Shown: positions 33,981 through 42,352, counted from the first letter of the stretch. The stretch: 64,000 bases of DNA from Peribacillus frigoritolerans_B (GCF_044762665.1 NZ_JBIWES010000003.1:186001-250000), one strand, 5' to 3'. The notes: a model not told the origin generated them from the letters alone. Translations and numbers: made by a program.

Positions 33981-35330
33981 GACATAATAAACTTGGTTCT
34001 TATTGCCATTTTGATTGCTTTAACAGCATTTTTTGTAGCTACGGAGTTTGCGATTGTTAAAGTGAGAAGCACGAGGGTCGATCAATTAATTGAAGAAGGA
34101 ACGCCGAATGCTCTTTCAGCAAAGAAAGTCATATCCAACCTGGATGAATACCTCTCAACATGCCAGCTCGGAATTACCGTTACCGCTCTAGGGCTTGGGG
34201 TGCTTGGGGAACCGACAGTTGAAAAGATTTTGCATCCACTCTTGAATCAATTGAATCTCCCAAATTCAGCTTCACATGCACTCTCGGTTGCAATTGCCTT
34301 TTCTCTCATTACCTTCATGCACGTGGTTGTTGGGGAATTGGCACCAAAAACATTGGCGATTCAAAAAGCGGAGCAAGTCACTTTATTGGTTTCCAAACCT
34401 TTAATTGGTTTTAACAAAATCATGTATCCATTCATCTGGGTACTGAATGGCTCTGCAAGGACGCTTACAAGAATGCTAGGATTAAAAGCGGTTTCCGAAC
34501 ATGATTTGGCTCATACAGAAGAAGAGCTTCGAATCATTGTTTCCGAAAGCTACAAAAGTGGCGAAATTAACCAATCAGAGTTTAAATATGTGAATAAGAT
34601 TTTTGAATTCGATGATCGGATCGCAAAAGAAATCATGGTTCCACGTACAGAAATTGCAACGGTATCCAAAGATGATACGATCCAGCAGTTTTTCACCGTA
34701 ATGGCGGAAGAGAATTTTACACGATATCCTGTCATTGACGGTGATAAAGATCATGTTATCGGAATGGTCAATATCAAAGAGCTATTCACTGAAATGATAG
34801 ACAAGAACAATCAGTCAGCGTCAACGATCGAGCGATATGTTCGTCCGATCATCCGTGTCATTGACAGTATCCCGATTCACGATTTACTTTTAAAAATGCA
34901 AAAGGAACGGATTCACATGGCTATCCTCATGGATGAATACGGCGGTACATCAGGTTTGGTGACCGTGGAAGATATCCTTGAAGAAATCGTTGGCGATATC
35001 CGCGATGAATTCGACCTGGATGAAGTTCCGGATGTCCGCAAATTAAAAGAAGATCACTACATCATCGATGCCAAGGTATTAGTCAGTGAAGTGAATGATT
35101 TACTTGGATTGGATATCAATGATGAAGATATTGATACGATGGGTGGATGGATCCTTACCGAGAATTATGAGGCCAAACAAGGTGATATCCTGACTTATGG
35201 TCCCTATAACTTTAGGATAAAGGAAATGGAAGAACACCATATTCGTTATATTGAAATATATAAACAAGCAAAAGTCGTAAGCGAAGTGAAAGAATTCCCG
35301 ATCATATCACAAACCGAAATCGTTTCATGA
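33978..35330 (+). CDS. CNNM/CorC family membrane protein, second paralog
   Basis: A 450-residue paralog of the gene at 29.5 kb, with the same DUF21 membrane domain (FVATEFAIVKVRSTRVDQL, GITVTALGLGVLGEPT, VVGELAPKTLAIQ), CBS pair (MVPRTEIATVSKD; DEYGGTSGLVTVEDILEEIVG) and CorC/HlyC domain, so magnesium or related cation transport is the likely role. The two genes are similar along their whole length, including the leader and the TTG start in TTGGACATA, but synonymous positions have diverged widely, so the duplication is not recent. It extends about eight residues beyond its paralog at the C-terminus. A strong terminator follows. Confidence 0.93.
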   Translation: MDIINLVLIAILIALTAFFVATEFAIVKVRSTRVDQLIEEGTPNALSAKKVISNLDEYLSTCQLGITVTALGLGVLGEPTVEKILHPLLNQLNLPNSASHALSVAIAFSLITFMHVVVGELAPKTLAIQKAEQVTLLVSKPLIGFNKIMYPFIWVLNGSARTLTRMLGLKAVSEHDLAHTEEELRIIVSESYKSGEINQSEFKYVNKIFEFDDRIAKEIMVPRTEIATVSKDDTIQQFFTVMAEENFTRYPVIDGDKDHVIGMVNIKELFTEMIDKNNQSASTIERYVRPIIRVIDSIPIHDLLLKMQKERIHMAILMDEYGGTSGLVTVEDILEEIVGDIRDEFDLDEVPDVRKLKEDHYIIDAKVLVSEVNDLLGLDINDEDIDTMGGWILTENYEAKQGDILTYGPYNFRIKEMEEHHIRYIEIYKQAKVVSEVKEFPIISQTEIVS

Positions 35331-35331
35331 T

Positions 35332-35377
35332 AATAACCCCCGTTCCTAAAAACAATAGGAGCGGGGGTTATTTTTTT
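35332..35377 (+). terminator. Strong rho-independent terminator
   Basis: AATAACCCCCG-TTCCT pairs with AGGAG-CGGGGGTTATT, followed by a seven-T run. Confidence 0.95.
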
Positions 35378-35517
35378 CAACTGGTACATGAAATTAAATA
35401 AATACATATTATATAAAACCTGCTTCATTTAACATTGGATGATTACATGAAGTATAGTTCTACCTTTATTGTTTCATACTGTTAAAAAAGCGATACTTTT
35501 TGAAGGAGTGAGGAATC

Positions 35518-35667
35518 ATGAAACTCATAACCATTTGCCAGCACTGCAAAGGAAAAGGTAAAACCCGTTACCTGCAATTCTTCTCCCGAGACTGCAATCA
35601 TTGCAACGGTCAAGGTAAAGCGGTAAAAGATATGTCAAATTTAAGAAATCAGGCCAAAAACATCTAA
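35518..35667 (+). CDS. 49-residue zinc-finger protein with two CxxCxGxG motifs
   Basis: A 49-residue protein carrying CQHCKGKGK near the start and CNHCNGQGK near residue 30, exactly the paired CxxCxGxG motif of the DnaJ central zinc domain in minimal form; the four cysteines can bind one zinc. AAGGAG precedes the ATG at good spacing. It stands alone, convergent with the AI-2E family gene seven bases away and with no terminator between them. Such mini-DnaJ zinc modules occur widely in Bacillaceae as uncharacterised peptides. A role in protein or RNA binding would be a guess. Confidence 0.75.
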   Translation: MKLITICQHCKGKGKTRYLQFFSRDCNHCNGQGKAVKDMSNLRNQAKNI

Positions 35668-35674
35668 TACTCTT

Positions 35675-36718
35675 TCATATTTTGAAGTTGGTTTTGATGA
35701 CACCTGCCCTCTTTAGCGTATCATAAACAATCAGTATCGAAGGTCCAAGGAAAAGCCCAAGGAAACCAAGCATCTTAAAGCCTAAATAAAGACTGACCAA
35801 CGATGCCAAGGGGCTTAATCCCATATTTGCTGAATAGATTTTTGGTTCGATGGTCCTTCTTATGATGGTAATCACCAGGAATAGGATGATGAGGCCAATA
35901 CCAAGATGATGATTTCCTTGAGCCCAAACGATCGCTGCCCAAGGAACCAGTACAGATCCCGTCCCCAAGATAGGAAGAATGTCCACAACCACTATTAACA
36001 GTGCCAATGGAATCATATACTTCACATTTAACAACCATAGTCCTCCATAAGCCATGATGAACGTTATTAAACTCAACAGAATTTGCGCCTTTATGAAGCC
36101 TACGGCTGCCATACTTAAATCTTGATAAACTAGCGAAATCTTTTGATAGGTGGATGTCTTTAAATAAAGGATCGCCTTTTTTCTTAATTTAGGCAAATCA
36201 AGACTGAATAAGAATAAAGCGATTAAGTAAATTAAAAAGTCAATGAAAAATCCCGGAATGAGTGTAACGAACTGAACCATATCCTGAACAAAGCCCTCTG
36301 TGAACCCCTCCAGAGCCATGACTCCCTTTTCCATCGTCTGTTCTATCGATTGAATGAGATTTGGCGGCAAAGTTTGGGAATACCGTTCCCATTGCCTAAT
36401 GACTGGCAATATAGCCGTCAAATACACTTCACGTATGAAACCGGGAAATTCCTCCGAATAGACAATGACCTTCTTGATTAATACCGAAAAGGAAAAATAA
36501 GTGATGCTTATAAGCCCGCCTACATATAAAACAAACGAAATCAATACTGCCCAAAAACGATGCAGCTTTGCCGTTTCACCAATCATTCGGACCAATCCAT
36601 CCAAAAGAATGGCGGTGAGCAACGCTAAAATCAACGCCCATGAATAGGGAATGACGATTAATATGACTAAAAGGAGAATCCCCCTCCAAAACCAGCGAAA
36701 AAAGACGGCGACATTCAC
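35675..36718 (-). CDS. AI-2E family transporter (PerM/YtvI-like)
   Basis: A 347-residue polytopic membrane protein of the AI-2E/PerM family, with eight predicted helices. Family features are the paired N-terminal helices (GILLLVILIVIPYSWALILALL), a long soluble helical stretch (SQTLPPNLIQSIEQTMEKGV), LIVVVDILPILGTGSVLVPW and the C-terminal LGFKMLGFLGLFLGPSILIVYD. Members transport various ions or small molecules, and YtvI is sporulation-linked in Bacillus subtilis; the substrate here is not predictable. The start is GTG behind AAGGAGGG. Confidence 0.88.
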   Translation of the reverse strand: MNVAVFFRWFWRGILLLVILIVIPYSWALILALLTAILLDGLVRMIGETAKLHRFWAVLISFVLYVGGLISITYFSFSVLIKKVIVYSEEFPGFIREVYLTAILPVIRQWERYSQTLPPNLIQSIEQTMEKGVMALEGFTEGFVQDMVQFVTLIPGFFIDFLIYLIALFLFSLDLPKLRKKAILYLKTSTYQKISLVYQDLSMAAVGFIKAQILLSLITFIMAYGGLWLLNVKYMIPLALLIVVVDILPILGTGSVLVPWAAIVWAQGNHHLGIGLIILFLVITIIRRTIEPKIYSANMGLSPLASLVSLYLGFKMLGFLGLFLGPSILIVYDTLKRAGVIKTNFKI

Positions 36719-36846
36719 TGAACAAACCCTCCTTGCACTTTCCTGTTCTCCTTATATTTATGAAACGGGGTCACATATATTTCGCTTATACGTTTTATTT
36801 TCACAATAAGGGGAAAAAGGGATATAAAGAGATGGAGGGATTGACA

Positions 36847-37050
36847 TTGGATAATAAAGATAAAGAAAAGTATCTTGAAGAGCGTAATGATAAATCCAAG
36901 GCCTTCAAGAAAAACCAGGAAAAACAGCTGGAACGTGATCAAGTGGTCATGCCCATTGATGATTTACCAATTGATGAAATTAAATATGAACATCAAGAAG
37001 AACGAAATAAAAAAGAAACAAAGCACCGCTCCACCAGCGAAAAGTTTTAA
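36847..37050 (+). CDS. 67-residue highly charged protein, unknown
   Basis: A very polar, probably disordered or coiled protein (LDNKDKEKYLEERNDKSKAF, then DDLPIDEIKYEHQEERNKKE). GGAGGG lies seven bases before this TTG; the frame also contains an ATG and another TTG upstream that overlap the ribosome-binding site. A strong terminator starts at the stop codon, supporting a genuine single-gene unit. No family recognised. It is divergent from the AI-2E gene. Confidence 0.6.
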   Translation: MDNKDKEKYLEERNDKSKAFKKNQEKQLERDQVVMPIDDLPIDEIKYEHQEERNKKETKHRSTSEKF

Positions 37051-37086
37051 ACAAAAACCAGCCACTTTTGAGGCTGGTTTTTGTTT
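37049..37086 (+). terminator. Strong rho-independent terminator
   Basis: A 15-bp perfect stem (AAACAAAAACCAGCC and complement) with an eight-base loop; the stem's T-run serves as tail. Confidence 0.92.
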
Positions 37087-37200
37087 GCAGGATATAATTG
37101 CATTCTGCTCCAAGGTAAGGTGGCGTTTTTGACTTTCACCAATTCTCGGCGGCAATTTGATACTTGCTAATGGAACATTCTAACTAAATGTTATAACAAA

Positions 37201-37326
37201 GTGGATTGGAGAGGAAGGTACGAGACTCCTGCGGGGAAAGCGCGTCCAAGGGAGACCCCGTAGGCACAAGCCGAGGAGGCTCCCCGGACCGCCCGCGGAA
37301 AGCGAGTGCCTGGAGCGGAAATCCAC
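37201..37326 (+). repeat. Dispersed repeat, type B variant, copy 1 of tandem triplet
   Basis: A GC-rich element bounded by GTGGATT and AATCCAC, with the internal GGTACGAGACTCCTGCGGGG, GGGAGACCCCG and GGAGGCTCCCCGGACC of the B family. It is preceded by ATGTTATAACAAA and followed by a copied spacer. Confidence 0.88.
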
Positions 37327-37440
37327 GTCCAAATTATACTAGCCATAAGAAGGGGCCGGAAAACGTATCTTTCTTTAATTGATGTACCGGCAACACCTTC
37401 AACTTCTCATGTATGGTTTCTAACCAAATGTTATAACAAA

Positions 37441-37566
37441 GTGGATTGGAGAGGAAGGTACGAGACTCCTGCGGGGAAAGCGAGTCAAGGGGAGACCCCG
37501 CAGGCACAAGCCGAGGAGGCTCCCCGGACCGCCCGCGGAAAGCGAGTGCCTGGAGCGGAAATCCAC
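37441..37566 (+). repeat. Dispersed repeat, type B variant, copy 2 of tandem triplet
   Basis: It repeats the first copy 240 bp downstream, including the flanking ATGTTATAACAAA and the spacer that runs to GATGTACCGGCAAC. Confidence 0.88.
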
Positions 37567-37671
37567 GTCCAAATTATACAAGCCATAAGAAGGGTCCCGA
37601 AAGCGTATCTTTCTTTAATTGATGTACCGGCAACTCCTCATGTATGGTTTCTAACTAAATGTTATAACAAA

Positions 37672-37797
37672 GTGGATTGGAGAGGAAGGTACGAGACTCC
37701 TGCGGGAAAAGCGCGACCAAGGGAGACCCCGCAGGCACAAGCCGAGGAGGCTCCCCGGACCGCCCGCAGAAAGCGAGTGCCTGGAGCGGAAATCCAC
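37672..37797 (+). repeat. Dispersed repeat, type B variant, copy 3 of tandem triplet
   Basis: Third copy, 231 bp after the second. It keeps the GTGGATT / AATCCAC ends but is followed by unrelated sequence. Confidence 0.88.
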
Positions 37798-37948
37798 GTC
37801 CAAATGGACAAACCAATTGTGCATATGCCCCCCCTTTGTTTTTTGATGATTTGGGAAGGCCGGGCTTTCCCTCAATCCATTAATATTTTTCCCTTCTCCG
37901 CTTTGCTTCCAAAAATAAACATTGACTGAAATAAATGATTCTTTACAA

Positions 37949-37994
37949 TAGACTTTTAAGAATTTAAGAATATAATGGATTGGTCGACCATTAT
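37949..37994 (+). promoter_or_regulatory. Promoter and overlapping palindromic operator of the MarR gene
   Basis: TATAAT at 37971-37976 with a TAGACT -35 candidate 16 bp upstream. The perfect inverted repeat ATAATGG / CCATTAT (37972-37994) overlaps the -10 box and transcription start and encloses the palindrome TGGTCGACCA. The arrangement fits autorepression by the MarR protein encoded 14 bp downstream. Confidence 0.5.
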
Positions 37995-38007
37995 AAAGGA
38001 GAATCAT

Positions 38008-38427
38008 ATGACGAACCCTACTCAATTATTTCATCAATATTTACAAGTATCGAGATCTTTAGTCAGCAAAATGAATGAACAAATTACAACCCTTGAAATT
38101 TACCATAATCAGTGGACAATCCTGAATTACTTAAAGAACTGTGGCTATTCCACAATCCCGGATATTTGCAGTTACCTGGATGTAGATAGTGTTATCATCA
38201 CACGTTCGGTCAACAGTATGGAACAGAATAATATGATTAAACAAGTTCCTGGTAAAGATGAACAGGAAAAACGAATCGAACTGACCCCCCGGGGCAAAGA
38301 GGTACATACAAAATGTCTTAAAATTGCAGAAAAAATCGAAGGAAAAGCCCTGGAAGGCATTACTGAAGAAGAACAGGAAGTATTTTTCCAGACTGTCCTT
38401 AAAATCCTTAATAATATAAGAAATTAA
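38008..38427 (+). CDS. MarR family transcriptional regulator
   Basis: A 139-residue winged-helix repressor. The recognition region is SYLDVDSVIITRSVNSMEQNNM followed by the wing PGKDEQEKRIELTPRGKEV, with a C-terminal dimerisation helix. Ligand and targets are unknown. AAAGGAG precedes the ATG (MTNPTQL); the frame continues upstream without a site and through the operator. It is convergent with the MocR-type gene. A palindrome overlapping its promoter suggests it represses itself. Confidence 0.9.
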   Translation: MTNPTQLFHQYLQVSRSLVSKMNEQITTLEIYHNQWTILNYLKNCGYSTIPDICSYLDVDSVIITRSVNSMEQNNMIKQVPGKDEQEKRIELTPRGKEVHTKCLKIAEKIEGKALEGITEEEQEVFFQTVLKILNNIRN

Positions 38428-38493
38428 AATGGGTAGCTTATATCATTGTTGAATAAGTGTGAAGCAAGGCCTTTTCCTTACTTTCGCACCAAG

Positions 38494-39885
38494 CTATAGC
38501 CATGCCTTTTTTAAAAGCCGGATTCCAGCTTCGATTTCCCTTTCGGTTAACCCACCGTACCCAATCAAAATAGTCGGATCTTTCACATTCTTTGAATGAT
38601 AAACCGATGTTGGGTGGACTTTAACCCCTACACTGGCAGCCTTCTGGATGAGCTCTGCCTCACTGCTGCCGTTTTTTACTTTTAAAAGAACGTGCAATCC
38701 TGACTTTTCACCGATTATGGCTACACGATCATGGAAGCTTTCTTCAATTGCATTCAGCAGCACCTTATTCTTTTTACGATAAATCGTTCGCATTTTATTC
38801 AGATGGCGTTCCCAATGTCCATTTTTCATAAAAAGACAGAGCGTTTCCTGAATCAGTCTGGAAACGGTCTGTTTATATCCAATTAACTTATGCTGAAAGC
38901 CGCAAGCCAACTCCATGGGTAATACCATAAATCCCACCCTGATCGATGGGATGAGCGACTTTGAAAACGTGCCTAGGTAGATGACCCTTCCATTTGTGTC
39001 CAACCCCTGCAAGGACGGAATCGGTTTGCCTGCATGTCGGAATTCCCCGTCATAATCATCTTCAATAATATAACCATTTTTTTCCACTGCCCAATTCAGT
39101 AATTCCACCCGTCTAGTTATCGGCATGATCATACCGGAAGGAAATTGATGGGAAGGAGTGACATAGGCAACATTCGCTGCACTCTCTTTCAAGGAGTCCA
39201 CACTCATTCCACTTTCATCCAAGGGTATGAATGCCGTATCCGCTCCCTCCAGCCTCAGTACCTCCCTTACCCGATGAAAGCCAGGGTCTTCCAACCCAAA
39301 CAACTGCTCATTTCCAAGAAGTAACCGCAGCAGATGGATGAAATACTGGGTACCTGCTCCAATGATGATTTGATCAGCCCCACAGCGGACTCCTCTCGAT
39401 TGAAATAGATAGGATGAAATCTCAGCCCTGAGCCCCCATTCCCCTTGAGGGTCACCGCTCATGAACATTTCCCTTTCCTGTAGATACAACGTATTGTTCA
39501 AGCATTTTTTCCACACGGCATGCGGGAAAGAATCCACGTCCACCCGGCCATGATTGTAATCTATCTCATTTCTTTCATTTGGAGGGCCCATCATCCCTTC
39601 TGTTACAGGCAACGGCTCATTCAATGCTGAGATCGGCTCTAAATCGGCTACATAATAACCTTTCCTCAATTGACTTTCCACATACCCTTCTGCCATCAAC
39701 TGCTGATAAGCCGTATCCACTGTATTCAGGCCTATCCCTAAATGCAAGGCCAGCTTACGTTTAGAAGGCAGTTTCATTCCGGCCTTTATTTGCCCATTTT
39801 GGATTTCCTTTATAAAGTATTTATACAATTGGACATATAAAGCTTCTTTATTCGTTTTATCTAAGGTTAGAGTGATTTCAAACAT
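38494..39885 (-). CDS. MocR-type regulator (GntR helix-turn-helix fused to aminotransferase domain)
   Basis: A 463-residue fusion: a GntR winged helix at residues about 10-75 (KEALYVQLYKYFIKEIQNGQ, then PSKRKLALHLGIGLNTVDTA) joined to a fold-type-I aminotransferase domain at about 105-460. The PLP-binding residues are present: the D-Y pair in DDYDGEF and the Schiff-base lysine in LGTFSKSLIPSIRVGF. GabR and PdxR are characterised members; they sense GABA/PLP or PLP. AAGGAGG lies five bases before the ATG (MFEITL). The divergent GNAT gene is a likely target because MocR genes usually control their divergent neighbour. Confidence 0.92.
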   Translation of the reverse strand: MFEITLTLDKTNKEALYVQLYKYFIKEIQNGQIKAGMKLPSKRKLALHLGIGLNTVDTAYQQLMAEGYVESQLRKGYYVADLEPISALNEPLPVTEGMMGPPNERNEIDYNHGRVDVDSFPHAVWKKCLNNTLYLQEREMFMSGDPQGEWGLRAEISSYLFQSRGVRCGADQIIIGAGTQYFIHLLRLLLGNEQLFGLEDPGFHRVREVLRLEGADTAFIPLDESGMSVDSLKESAANVAYVTPSHQFPSGMIMPITRRVELLNWAVEKNGYIIEDDYDGEFRHAGKPIPSLQGLDTNGRVIYLGTFSKSLIPSIRVGFMVLPMELACGFQHKLIGYKQTVSRLIQETLCLFMKNGHWERHLNKMRTIYRKKNKVLLNAIEESFHDRVAIIGEKSGLHVLLKVKNGSSEAELIQKAASVGVKVHPTSVYHSKNVKDPTILIGYGGLTEREIEAGIRLLKKAWL

Positions 39886-39900
39886 TTGGTCCTCCTTCAA

Positions 39901-39948
39901 TCTGGTTCCATACATTATATCAGCATTGGTCCTTATTGAAGAACCAGA
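39901..39948. promoter_or_regulatory. Candidate MocR operator in the divergent MocR-GNAT region
   Basis: The perfect 8-bp inverted repeat TCTGGTTC / GAACCAGA has a 32-base spacer; a further direct repeat ATTGGTCC / TTTGGTCC surrounds it. A TATAAT at 39956-39961 follows for the GNAT gene. Widely spaced half-sites are typical of MocR regulators. Confidence 0.4.
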
Positions 39949-39988
39949 ATATTTTTATAATGAAGATATCAATCAAGAGGAGGATACT

Positions 39989-40567
39989 ATGGAACATATC
40001 GAATTGTTCGGGAAACACGTGATACTCACCCCGATTATGGAACATCATATCGAACCGCTTTATGCCGCTTCCCTGCCATCTGAAATATGGGAATGGAGCG
40101 CAACCAAAATTTTGTCATATGAAGAAGCGATTTCCTATGTAAAGGAAGGCATTCGAGCAAGGGAACAGGAACTTCATCATCCATTTGTCGTTATCGATCA
40201 AACTGATGATTCGATAGTTGGCAGCACGAGCTTAAGAAATATTCAATTTCATAATCAATCCCTGGAAATCGGCGCGACTTGGTATCATCCAGACAAATGG
40301 CGGACAGCCATTAATACAGAATGTAAGTACTTGCTACTGCAGCATGCTTTTGAAAAGTGGCAAATGAAACGGGTTGAATTCAGGACGGACGAATGCAACC
40401 AAAGATCGCGTGCAGCAATAACCAGGCTCGGTGCCCTTGAAGAAGGCATTTTGAGAATGGAGAAAAAACTGCAAGATGGAAGGATCAGGAACACGGTGGT
40501 CTACAGTATTCTCGAGCATGAATGGCCCAGTGTGAAAAGGAAATTGGAAGCCTTTTTGAAAAGGTGA
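39989..40567 (+). CDS. GNAT family N-acetyltransferase (RimJ/RimL-like)
   Basis: A 192-residue acetyltransferase of the RimJ/RimL type, using acetyl-CoA to modify an amine. Typical parts are LTPIMEHHIEPLYAA, VVIDQTDDSIVGSTSLRNI, LEIGATWYHPDKWRTAINTE and the C-terminal RVEFRTDECNQRSRAAITRLG. The acetyl-CoA loop QxxGxG/A is degenerate (WRTAINTECKYLLLQHAFEK), as in this subfamily. AGAGGAGG precedes the ATG. It is divergent from the MocR gene and likely controlled by it. The substrate is unknown. Confidence 0.85.
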   Translation: MEHIELFGKHVILTPIMEHHIEPLYAASLPSEIWEWSATKILSYEEAISYVKEGIRAREQELHHPFVVIDQTDDSIVGSTSLRNIQFHNQSLEIGATWYHPDKWRTAINTECKYLLLQHAFEKWQMKRVEFRTDECNQRSRAAITRLGALEEGILRMEKKLQDGRIRNTVVYSILEHEWPSVKRKLEAFLKR

Positions 40568-40571
40568 AGAT

Positions 40572-40608
40572 GAGAAAAAGAGTGCCGTTGTTATGCACTC
40601 TTTTTCTC
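40572..40608. terminator. Strong bidirectional terminator
   Basis: GAGAAAAAGAGTGC pairs perfectly with GCACTCTTTTTCTC; A-run and T-run are inside the stem. Confidence 0.92.
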
Positions 40609-40614
40609 TTGCTG

Positions 40615-40758
40615 CTATTTTTCATTTGAGTCTTCATGAATTTTCGATAAAGAATCCTTTTGTCTTTTCGTTGATCGAATGAATACGAAAACGCCAATCG
40701 CAAATAAAAACGGCATTAGTAAAGCAAAAAGAAGATAAATCATATCACCAAAGAACAA
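40615..40758 (-). CDS. 47-residue single-pass membrane protein
   Basis: One hydrophobic helix (MIYLLFALLMPFLFAIGVFV) is followed by a strongly charged cytoplasmic tail (RSTKRQKDSLSKIHEDSNEK). GGGGG lies about seven bases before the TTG; an ATG two codons upstream touches the ribosome-binding site. A terminator follows directly. It is the last gene of a same-strand run with a GNAT and a nitronate monooxygenase. No known family. Confidence 0.6.
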   Translation of the reverse strand: MFFGDMIYLLFALLMPFLFAIGVFVFIRSTKRQKDSLSKIHEDSNEK

Positions 40759-40832
40759 GTTCATTCCCCCTAAGCAATGCGACGCGCACTTTTGTCTGTT
40801 AAGCTTTTCCGTCAAACTTGGATGATCATTGC

Positions 40833-41294
40833 TTAGTCTAAACTTTGTGACAAGCGAATCATATCCTGGCACTTAATCCCATTTTCATAAATGGCCTCGG
40901 AATAGTTTCTATTAAAAAAATCCCGATCGACCCCAGTTATTCTAAATCCGCACTTTTGATAAAGGGCAAGTTGCCCTATCCCCGAATTTCCCGTTCCGAT
41001 TTCAATCGTTTTATATCCCTGTTCCCTTGCATGGCCTATCGCGTGTTCAATCAATTGCCTGCCGATACCTCTTCCATGGTACTGTTCATCGACCGCGATG
41101 TTCATTATCTCTATCAGTTCCGGGCCTTTTTGCAGTAAAACACAAACGCCGATCATTCGCTTATCACTCACGGCAACAAAGGACGTTCCGTTCCCCAAGT
41201 ATTCCTCGACCAATTCCGTTGAAGGATCTGCCAAAAGCAATAAATGCATCGGGGGTGGCTCGTCCAAGAATAATTTTCTAATTTCCATCAGCAT
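40833..41294 (-). CDS. GNAT family N-acetyltransferase
   Basis: A 153-residue acetyltransferase with a textbook acetyl-CoA motif: NIAVDEQYHGRGIGRQLIEH (the Q/R-x-x-G-x-G/A pyrophosphate loop), followed by TGNSGIGQLALYQKCGFRI. The substrate is unknown. The ATG overlaps the last codons and stop of the preceding nitronate monooxygenase gene (ATGCTGA), so the pair is translationally coupled. GGAGAAGG within the upstream gene's 3' end is the ribosome-binding site. It is clearly different from the RimL-type GNAT at 40 kb. Confidence 0.92.
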   Translation of the reverse strand: MLMEIRKLFLDEPPPMHLLLLADPSTELVEEYLGNGTSFVAVSDKRMIGVCVLLQKGPELIEIMNIAVDEQYHGRGIGRQLIEHAIGHAREQGYKTIEIGTGNSGIGQLALYQKCGFRITGVDRDFFNRNYSEAIYENGIKCQDMIRLSQSLD

Positions 41295-42352
41295 CCAAAT
41301 CCTTCTCCGTTTAGTTCTTCTACAAGCAGTTCAACCAATTCCGATGCAGGAAGTTCCCTGCTCAACTTATATCCCTGTCCTGCCCACAAAGCCATCAATT
41401 CAGGATTGTTCTTTTGTCCGGCCGCTTTTCGCATTTGTTTTGTCATGTGATGGACATAAGGATAGGCGACCGGTGCAACACTATCATATTCCGTTAAAAA
41501 GTGATTCACCAACCCGCGTGCCCTCCGGCCGCTGAAGGCTCGGGTAACAGAAGTCTTAGTAAATCGGGGATTTCCCAGCGCCGCCTTATGGACCGGACTT
41601 GCCCCGCTTTCGGGACAGCGAAGGAAAGCCGTTCCCAATTGCGCCGATGTTGCTCCCGCTTCGAGCACAGCCGCGATATCCTTTCCATGCATCAGTCCGC
41701 CCGCCGCAATGATCGGTAAGTTCAGCTCAGCTTTTATCATCCGAATCAATACTAAAAGACCGTAATCATCTTCTGTGCGGTTATCAAAGCTGGCCCGGTG
41801 ACCCCCTGCTTCAATCCCCTGTACACATAGAACGTCGGCGCCTGCTCCCGCCGCCTTTTTTGCTTCCTGAAGGTTGGTTACTGTCACGGCTATAAGGGAA
41901 CCGACATCTTGGAGCTCCCTTATTACATCTTCCGTTGGACATCCAAACGTAAAACTGACGATTGCGACCGCAGCCTCCTTCAATACATGTAGTTTATTCC
42001 CCCAATCATCGTCATCACTATCAGCCTTTCCAATCTCAGCCCCAACGCTCTCGGCCTCTTTTTCAATCTTTTCACGATAGGCAGATAATATATTTTCATC
42101 CACGACCCCGTTGCCTGGCACAAATACATTCACGCCAAAAGGGCGCTCAGTCAAATGGCGGGTCTGCTCTATCTCGTCCTTCAGCTCTTCTGCAGTCTTA
42201 TAGCCAGCTGCAAGAAAGCCTAACCCTCCTGCAATGGATACTGAAGCCGCAAGTTTTGGAGTGGAAGCTCCTCCTGCCATAGGTGCTTGGATGATTGGAT
42301 ATCTCATTAACTCTTTCAACTTTCCATACAACTCCTTTTGATTTTCCTTCAT
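41288..42352 (-). CDS. Nitronate monooxygenase (NMO / 2-nitropropane dioxygenase family)
   Basis: An FMN-dependent TIM-barrel enzyme of about 354 residues that oxidises alkyl nitronates such as propionate-3-nitronate, a detoxification reaction. Diagnostic parts are PIIQAPMAGG, FGVNVFVPG, VSFTFGCP, the catalytic histidine in IEAGGHRA, PIIAAGGLMHG and GATSAQLGTAFLRCPESGA with HKAAL. This class I pattern resembles Bacillus subtilis YrpB. The start is uncertain: the ATG at 42352 has TAAGG nearby, while AAAAGGAG lies further down before a TTG. It forms a coupled pair with the downstream GNAT. A second NMO/FabK-like gene is cut by the right window edge. Confidence 0.9.
   Translation of the reverse strand: MKENQKELYGKLKELMRYPIIQAPMAGGASTPKLAASVSIAGGLGFLAAGYKTAEELKDEIEQTRHLTERPFGVNVFVPGNGVVDENILSAYREKIEKEAESVGAEIGKADSDDDDWGNKLHVLKEAAVAIVSFTFGCPTEDVIRELQDVGSLIAVTVTNLQEAKKAAGAGADVLCVQGIEAGGHRASFDNRTEDDYGLLVLIRMIKAELNLPIIAAGGLMHGKDIAAVLEAGATSAQLGTAFLRCPESGASPVHKAALGNPRFTKTSVTRAFSGRRARGLVNHFLTEYDSVAPVAYPYVHHMTKQMRKAAGQKNNPELMALWAGQGYKLSRELPASELVELLVEELNGEGFGC

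Noticed and set aside
37306..37929. 207-codon plus-strand ORF across the repeat array
   Set aside because: Its translation is the same 80-residue segment repeated (GRYETPAGKA...), created by reading the GC-rich repeats; no ribosome-binding site.
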